64,000 nucleotides of DNA from JAGSPQ01 sp038206395. GTDB taxonomy: Bacteria; Myxococcota; Myxococcia; Myxococcales; Myxococcaceae. Under the pieces are notes generated by a model. That model worked only from the letters and a program-made list of their open reading frames with translations, was not told the DNA's origin and did not search any database. This document shows, in pieces, positions 60,551 to 64,000 of the stretch (position 1 is its first letter; each line of letters opens with the position of its first letter). The stretch is taken from contig JBBRAX010000005.1 of assembly GCA_038206395.1 (NCBI GenBank), positions 172,374 through 236,373 on the forward strand, in the 5' to 3' direction. The position numbers and the translations under genes were made by a program.

Positions 60551-61059
60551 CTCAGGAACCGGAACACGGCATCGAACACGTCGCGCAGGTCTTTCTCGCG
60601 CGCGCCGACGGCGCCCTTCACGCAGCCTTTGCAGACGAGCCCGGCGGCGGTGGCGTTGCTGTCGGCGTAGGGGAAGCGGCCCTCGCACGCCGCGCAGAGA
60701 AAGCCGAGCTCGGCGGGCGACACCAGCTGCTCGGGAGGTTGAGGCAGGCGCTCGGCCTTCAGCTTCGCGACGGTCGCGCCGTCGAGGTACGTGCCCTGGC
60801 AATCGTTGCAGCGCGCCGCCGCGAAGGCGCCGCCGACGGCTGGGTCCTTCGCCGGGTCGGAGCACGACGGGCAGAAGTGCTCGAAGCCTGGACCCGCGGC
60901 CAGCGCGCGGTGGGTCGCCAACATCTCGAGCTCGCCGGCGTCGAACCACAGCGCGCCGCACTGGCCGCAGCGGTCGATCTCCAGCTCTCTTCCATTCGCG
61001 GCGTTGGTGATCAGCCGATCCATCGGGGCGCGGTGCGTCGGGCAGGTGCGGGGGCGCAT
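60547..61059 (-). CDS. zf-TFIIB-domain protein
   Basis: This 170-residue protein has four Cys-pair clusters. The first (CPTHRAPM with IDRCGQCGALWFDAGELEML) is the zf-TFIIB signature, followed by FCPSCSDPA, ARCNDCQGTYLDGATV and FLCAACEGRFP with CKGCVKGAV. It is cytoplasmic and lacks a DNA-binding domain. ATG 61059. It overlaps the downstream transporter start by TTGA, so it is co-transcribed with it. Confidence 0.85.
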   Translation of the reverse strand: MRPRTCPTHRAPMDRLITNAANGRELEIDRCGQCGALWFDAGELEMLATHRALAAGPGFEHFCPSCSDPAKDPAVGGAFAAARCNDCQGTYLDGATVAKLKAERLPQPPEQLVSPAELGFLCAACEGRFPYADSNATAAGLVCKGCVKGAVGAREKDLRDVFDAVFRFLS

Positions 61060-61234
61060 TGTCGTTCGACCTTATGGCTGGAGCCCGCACTGTCGCTTCG
61101 ATAAACTGGCAGCCGAGACGGTGAAGCCGCGCGCGCAGGCCGCTGAAATGCTTCGCGGGCCCGGCTGGCGTGACGATTGAAGTGCTCGCCCCGCATGACT
61201 CTTCTCAAAGTTGTGCTGGTGATCGGAGCAGTCG

Positions 61235-63046
61235 TCAGGGCAGCGTCTTCCCCGGAGCCTGGCTCGGATTCGAGAAGCCCGCGTCACCCACTGCCCGAAC
61301 GCGGAAGAAGTACTGGGTGGCCGCGGTGAGCCCAACCGCCTGGTAGGTGCGGATGTCCGGCAGCACCGCCGGCACGCCGCCGTCGGGCTTGGTCAGCTGG
61401 GTGTAGGGGCCGTTGGCCGCCGTCGCGCGCTCGACGCGGAACCCGAGCTCATCGTTCGAGTTGTCCGACCACGTCACGGTGATGGTGGTCTGGGCGAGCA
61501 CTCCCGCGTCGGCCTGCGTCGGCGCGTTCGGAGCAGTAGAAGTCGTCGCCAAGAGCGGTCCCAGCGTCGCCGAGCTCCCACCCGCGTTGAACGAGCGCAG
61601 CCGGAAGTAGTACGTGGTGCCCGGGCTCAGCGTCTGAGGGGTGAAGTTGGTGGCGTTCGCTCCGGTCTGGGTGATCGCCACGAAGCCCGCGTCGGCCATC
61701 GTCGACTGGTCGATGCTGAAGCCGTCTTCGTTCAGCGAGTTGTCGAGCCAGGCGAGGCGAATCGTGTTCGCTGACTGGGTGGTGACCGTAAACATCGACG
61801 GCGCGTCGGGCGGCACCGGCAGCGTCGCCGAGCTTCCTTCCAGCGAGTACGCTGACACGCCCGCATCGTTCCACGCGCGCACGCGGTAGTAGTAGACGGT
61901 GGACCCCGCGAGACCGCCGTCGTCCGGGTAGAACCCGCCGCCGTCGGTGACCGGGCCGACCTGGGCGATGCGGGTGAAGCCGGCCGCCGACGTGGTCGAG
62001 CGTTCGACGTCGAAGCCCTTCTCGTCGTTGGCCGCGTCGACCCACCGCACGTTCAGCTGGTTGTACGACTGGGTCATCACCGTGATGCCAGCAGGAGCGT
62101 TGGGCCCAAGCGTGGTGGTCGGCGTGGTCGCGCAGGCCGTCGGCGTCGAAGCGGCCGAACGGTTCCCGACGACGTCCACCGCAATCACCTGGAAGCAGTA
62201 CATCGCGCCCGAGCCCAGCAGCGTGGCCGTGTGTGTCTTGAAAGCGGCGGGGATGACGGTCGCGAGCTCGACCGTGTTCTGCACGATGCGGTAGTTCGCC
62301 ACGCCCGACGTCGCATCCGTCGAGGCGTCCCACGTGATCTCAATCGACGTCGACGAGTTCGCCGTCGCCTTCACGTTCGCCGGCACCGACGGCGTATCCA
62401 TGTCGTTGGTGACGAAGGTCTTCGTCGTGACGGTCAGCGTGTACGCCGACGCGCCCGCGCTGTTCGCCGAACGCAGCCGGTACCAATACGCCGTGTCCCT
62501 GGTCAGGCCTGTGTCGGTGAACTTCACGGCGTCGGCGTCGACCTTCTTGACCAACACGAAAGTACCGTCGGCCGCGGGGCTGCGCTCGAGCTCGAAAGAG
62601 CTCTCGTTGCTCGAGTTGTCCTGCCAGGTCAGCTCGATCTCGTTCTCGCTGAGGCCTTTCGCGGCAAGCGATGAAGCAGCGACAGGAACGACAATGGGCT
62701 TTTGGGTGGTGACGCGGAGCACGGTCGACACGCCGCGCTCGCCGTCGCTGAAGATCGCGACGACGCGGTACCAGTACGTCGTCTGCGCGGCGACGCTTTG
62801 ATCGCGGAAGCTCGTCGAGTCTGCGACGACGGTGCCGACCTGGTTGAAGCCCGTGCCGTCAGAAATTTCGCTGCGCTCGATCGAGTAGCGCGATTCGCCG
62901 CTGGCGTTGTCGAGCCACGTGAGCGTCAGCGAAAGATCATTCACTTCGGACGCCGCTAACATCGCTGGCTTGCCGCCTGACGAAGGCGAGCACGCCGCGG
63001 CGCCAACCACTGCGAGCAAGGTCATCTGGATCTTGAGTCGGGACAT
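61235..63046 (-). CDS. Lipoprotein with six fibronectin type III repeats
   Basis: This 603-residue lipoprotein has a lipobox VGAAAC (ATG 63046, MSRLKIQMTLLAVVGAAAC) and six FnIII domains. Each carries a TW/RW at its first strand and a conserved YWYRV-type motif (TTYWYRVVAIFSDGE, TAYWYRLRSANSAG, VYYYRVRAWNDAG, TYYFRLRSFNAGG, QYFFRVRAVGDAG). A surface-exposed adhesion or enzyme-scaffold role is inferred; no catalytic domain is present. Confidence 0.9.
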   Translation of the reverse strand: MSRLKIQMTLLAVVGAAACSPSSGGKPAMLAASEVNDLSLTLTWLDNASGESRYSIERSEISDGTGFNQVGTVVADSTSFRDQSVAAQTTYWYRVVAIFSDGERGVSTVLRVTTQKPIVVPVAASSLAAKGLSENEIELTWQDNSSNESSFELERSPAADGTFVLVKKVDADAVKFTDTGLTRDTAYWYRLRSANSAGASAYTLTVTTKTFVTNDMDTPSVPANVKATANSSTSIEITWDASTDATSGVANYRIVQNTVELATVIPAAFKTHTATLLGSGAMYCFQVIAVDVVGNRSAASTPTACATTPTTTLGPNAPAGITVMTQSYNQLNVRWVDAANDEKGFDVERSTTSAAGFTRIAQVGPVTDGGGFYPDDGGLAGSTVYYYRVRAWNDAGVSAYSLEGSSATLPVPPDAPSMFTVTTQSANTIRLAWLDNSLNEDGFSIDQSTMADAGFVAITQTGANATNFTPQTLSPGTTYYFRLRSFNAGGSSATLGPLLATTSTAPNAPTQADAGVLAQTTITVTWSDNSNDELGFRVERATAANGPYTQLTKPDGGVPAVLPDIRTYQAVGLTAATQYFFRVRAVGDAGFSNPSQAPGKTLP

Positions 63047-63162
63047 CTTCCACTCCGCGCGAGCGAGATTTCCGCCAGACCCTAGTACGAGCCCGCTCGT
63101 GTTCGTGCACCAGCGCGCTGGCGCACCTGTGAACTGTTGTGGGCACTGCGAGGTGATCTTTC

Positions 63163-63765
63163 TCAGCGCGAGCGCGGGCCGCTCATGCGGTAGCGAACGT
63201 TGCACGAGTAGCAAACGGGATCGCAGAAGCCTTCGCCAGTGACCGAGATGGCGAGCTCACCGCACGCGCGCACCGCGTCGAAGCCGCCGTCGGTTTCGAA
63301 AACAGGAAGCGCGATGCCGGCGTCGGCGTCGGCCGCCGGAACTCCGCCGTCGAGGTAGTTCTTCGGGCACGTGTCCGCGAGGGCGCCGTTCTGCGAAGGC
63401 GAGAGCAACGCCATCGAGCCGCGCTGCGTGTACGTCAAAGTGCAGGCCGAACAGTCACCGCCGTCGAACAGCTGAGCGCCGGTGGCGCGCAATTCCTGGA
63501 AAGAGGCGACCTGGCCATCGAAGCCGCCGTCGAAAGTGGCGAAGCCGTCGAAGAACGAGAGCCCGCCGCCATCGAAGTACGACAGCGTCGCCTCGAACGT
63601 CAGCGACTCGGGGAAGCCCTTCAGGCTGCACTCTTTGAAGATGCCCTTCGACGTGATCGCATAGGTGCCGAGCTGCGCGTCGCCCGCGGGCTTCGGGTTC
63701 TCGAGCGAGCAACCGCCGCAGGCAGCCAGCCCCACCACGGCGAGAAGGAAGACGCAGCGATTCAT
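63163..63765 (-). CDS. Asp/Gly-rich lipoprotein of unknown function
   Basis: This 200-residue lipoprotein has a lipobox VGLAAC (ATG 63765; ATG 63777 is the alternative). The mature part contains DGG-rich loops (YFDGGGLSFFDG, FDGGFDGQVA, FDGGDCSACTL, YLDGGVPAADADAG) and several Cys, including CDPVCYSCNVRY at the C-terminus. No family recognised. Co-directional with the FnIII gene, 116 bp apart. Confidence 0.72.
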   Translation of the reverse strand: MNRCVFLLAVVGLAACGGCSLENPKPAGDAQLGTYAITSKGIFKECSLKGFPESLTFEATLSYFDGGGLSFFDGFATFDGGFDGQVASFQELRATGAQLFDGGDCSACTLTYTQRGSMALLSPSQNGALADTCPKNYLDGGVPAADADAGIALPVFETDGGFDAVRACGELAISVTGEGFCDPVCYSCNVRYRMSGPRSR

Positions 63766-63797
63766 ACCGCCGACCATACATGCGGAAGATCCACCGC

Positions 63798-63841
63798 AAA
63801 AAAGAACAACCCCCCGTCAGCGCGAAGGCTGACGGAGGGTT
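63798..63841 (-). terminator. Intrinsic terminator of the MYXO-CTERM gene at the window end
   Basis: Minus-strand reading after the stop at 63867 gives a strong hairpin, AACCCTCCGTCAGC / GCTGACGGGGGGTT (63808-63841, loop of 6), followed by the T-rich tract TTGTTCTTTTTTG. Stem, loop and U-run match a rho-independent terminator. It separates this gene from the lipoprotein gene at 63163. Confidence 0.85.
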
Positions 63842-63866
63842 GGTCTCGAGGGGGATGCCTGAAGAA

Positions 63867-64000
63867 CTAGCTCTTGCGGCGGCGCAGCATCGCCAGGGCG
63901 GCGAGGCCCAGGCCCATCAGCGCGGGGTCGAAGCCAATCGCGCTGCAGCTGCTCGGGCCACCCTTCGCGTCCGGCGCGGCCGAGAGCTTCAGCTGCGACG
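63867..64000 (-). CDS. C-terminus of a MYXO-CTERM protein (5' partial)
   Basis: The gene starts beyond the window edge. The visible 43 residues end in SSCSAIGFDPALMGLGLAAL, then AMLRRRKS. That is Cys, a hydrophobic helix and an Arg cluster, the MYXO-CTERM layout, with a single Cys flanked by Ser instead of the GCGC of the first protein. The protein is presumably exported and processed. A terminator follows. Confidence 0.82.
   Translation of the reverse strand, partial: SQLKLSAAPDAKGGPSSCSAIGFDPALMGLGLAALAMLRRRKS

Noticed and set aside
61060..61234. Small gene or remnant ending ...AAEMLRGPGWRDD on the plus strand
   Set aside because: It has no ribosome-binding site and no recognisable family, and its frame continues through the antisense zf-TFIIB gene. 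The evidence is too weak to list.
1..64000. tRNA, rRNA, insertion sequences, prophage or integrase
   Set aside because: No clover-leaf signature, transposase motif or phage structural gene was found by eye on either strand.

Overview
The window is high-GC DNA (roughly two-thirds G+C) packed with genes on both strands. Several features point to a myxobacterium-like member of Myxococcota: secreted lipoproteins with Gly/Thr/Ala-rich linkers after the lipobox, two proteins ending in a Cys/Gly-hydrophobic-Arg (MYXO-CTERM-like) tail, a eukaryotic-type Ser/Thr kinase with a PEGA domain, a FIST sensor beside a histidine kinase, RCC1, BIG2 and FnIII surface repeats, and frequent GTG/TTG starts with ATGA/GTGA/TTGA stop-start overlaps. 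I see no tRNA, rRNA, CRISPR array, insertion sequence or phage module. No gap without a gene or gene remnant is longer than about 200 bases.

Layout. 1-2.3 kb: end of a MYXO-CTERM protein, a beta-barrel fragment without a start, a decayed ada-alkA gene and an intact ogt. 2.3-7.3 kb: a VWA lipoprotein with a CpaB-like N-terminus, a beta-helix protein and a lysozyme-like multidomain protein. 7.3-9.5 kb: acyl-CoA ligase and a small partner. 9.5-14.8 kb: the cell-shape operon mreC-mreD-mrdA-rodA with a HAD phosphatase, divergent from a ppiD-like chaperone and a plsC/DUF1295/esterase run. 18.9-28 kb: a GAF-GGDEF protein, maf-yggS, a cyclic-nucleotide-binding protein with a zinc ribbon, a large Ca-site-rich esterase in permuted order, two DUF3108 proteins, DUF507 and a DsbA-like protein. 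28-32.4 kb: remnant of a TolC/RND efflux operon, then a TadG/TadE/TadE locus. 32.5-37.7 kb: GIN-domain lipoprotein, Hsp20, and the rubrerythrin/GlpC-like/DUF3501/Fur oxidative-stress cluster. 37.9-42.8 kb: two-receiver regulator and a FIST-histidine kinase pair, with an RCC1 remnant between. 43-48.7 kb: ten-repeat BIG2 lipoprotein divergent from a PEGA Ser/Thr kinase. 48.7-50 kb: an ArsC/Spx-like reductase with an in-frame TGA exactly at the redox-cysteine position (probable selenoprotein) behind an unknown gene. 50-64 kb: lipoproteins, a TrmN6-like methyltransferase, frameshifted ohr, bcp, FGE-like lipoprotein, internally deleted cspA, RhlE-type helicase, DUF4325/DUF2721, PfpI, EamA, zf-TFIIB, FnIII lipoprotein, and the start of a second MYXO-CTERM gene.

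Most striking are the probable selenoprotein with a SECIS-like hairpin 15 nt after the TGA, the alpha/beta-hydrolase whose nucleophile half lies at the N-terminus and oxyanion half at the C-terminus, and a recurrent pattern of genes that have lost internal or 5' segments (ada-alkA, TolC/RND, cspA, RCC1, a beta-barrel), several with no canonical start codon. These calls rest on reading the sequence and on recognising families; no database search was run.
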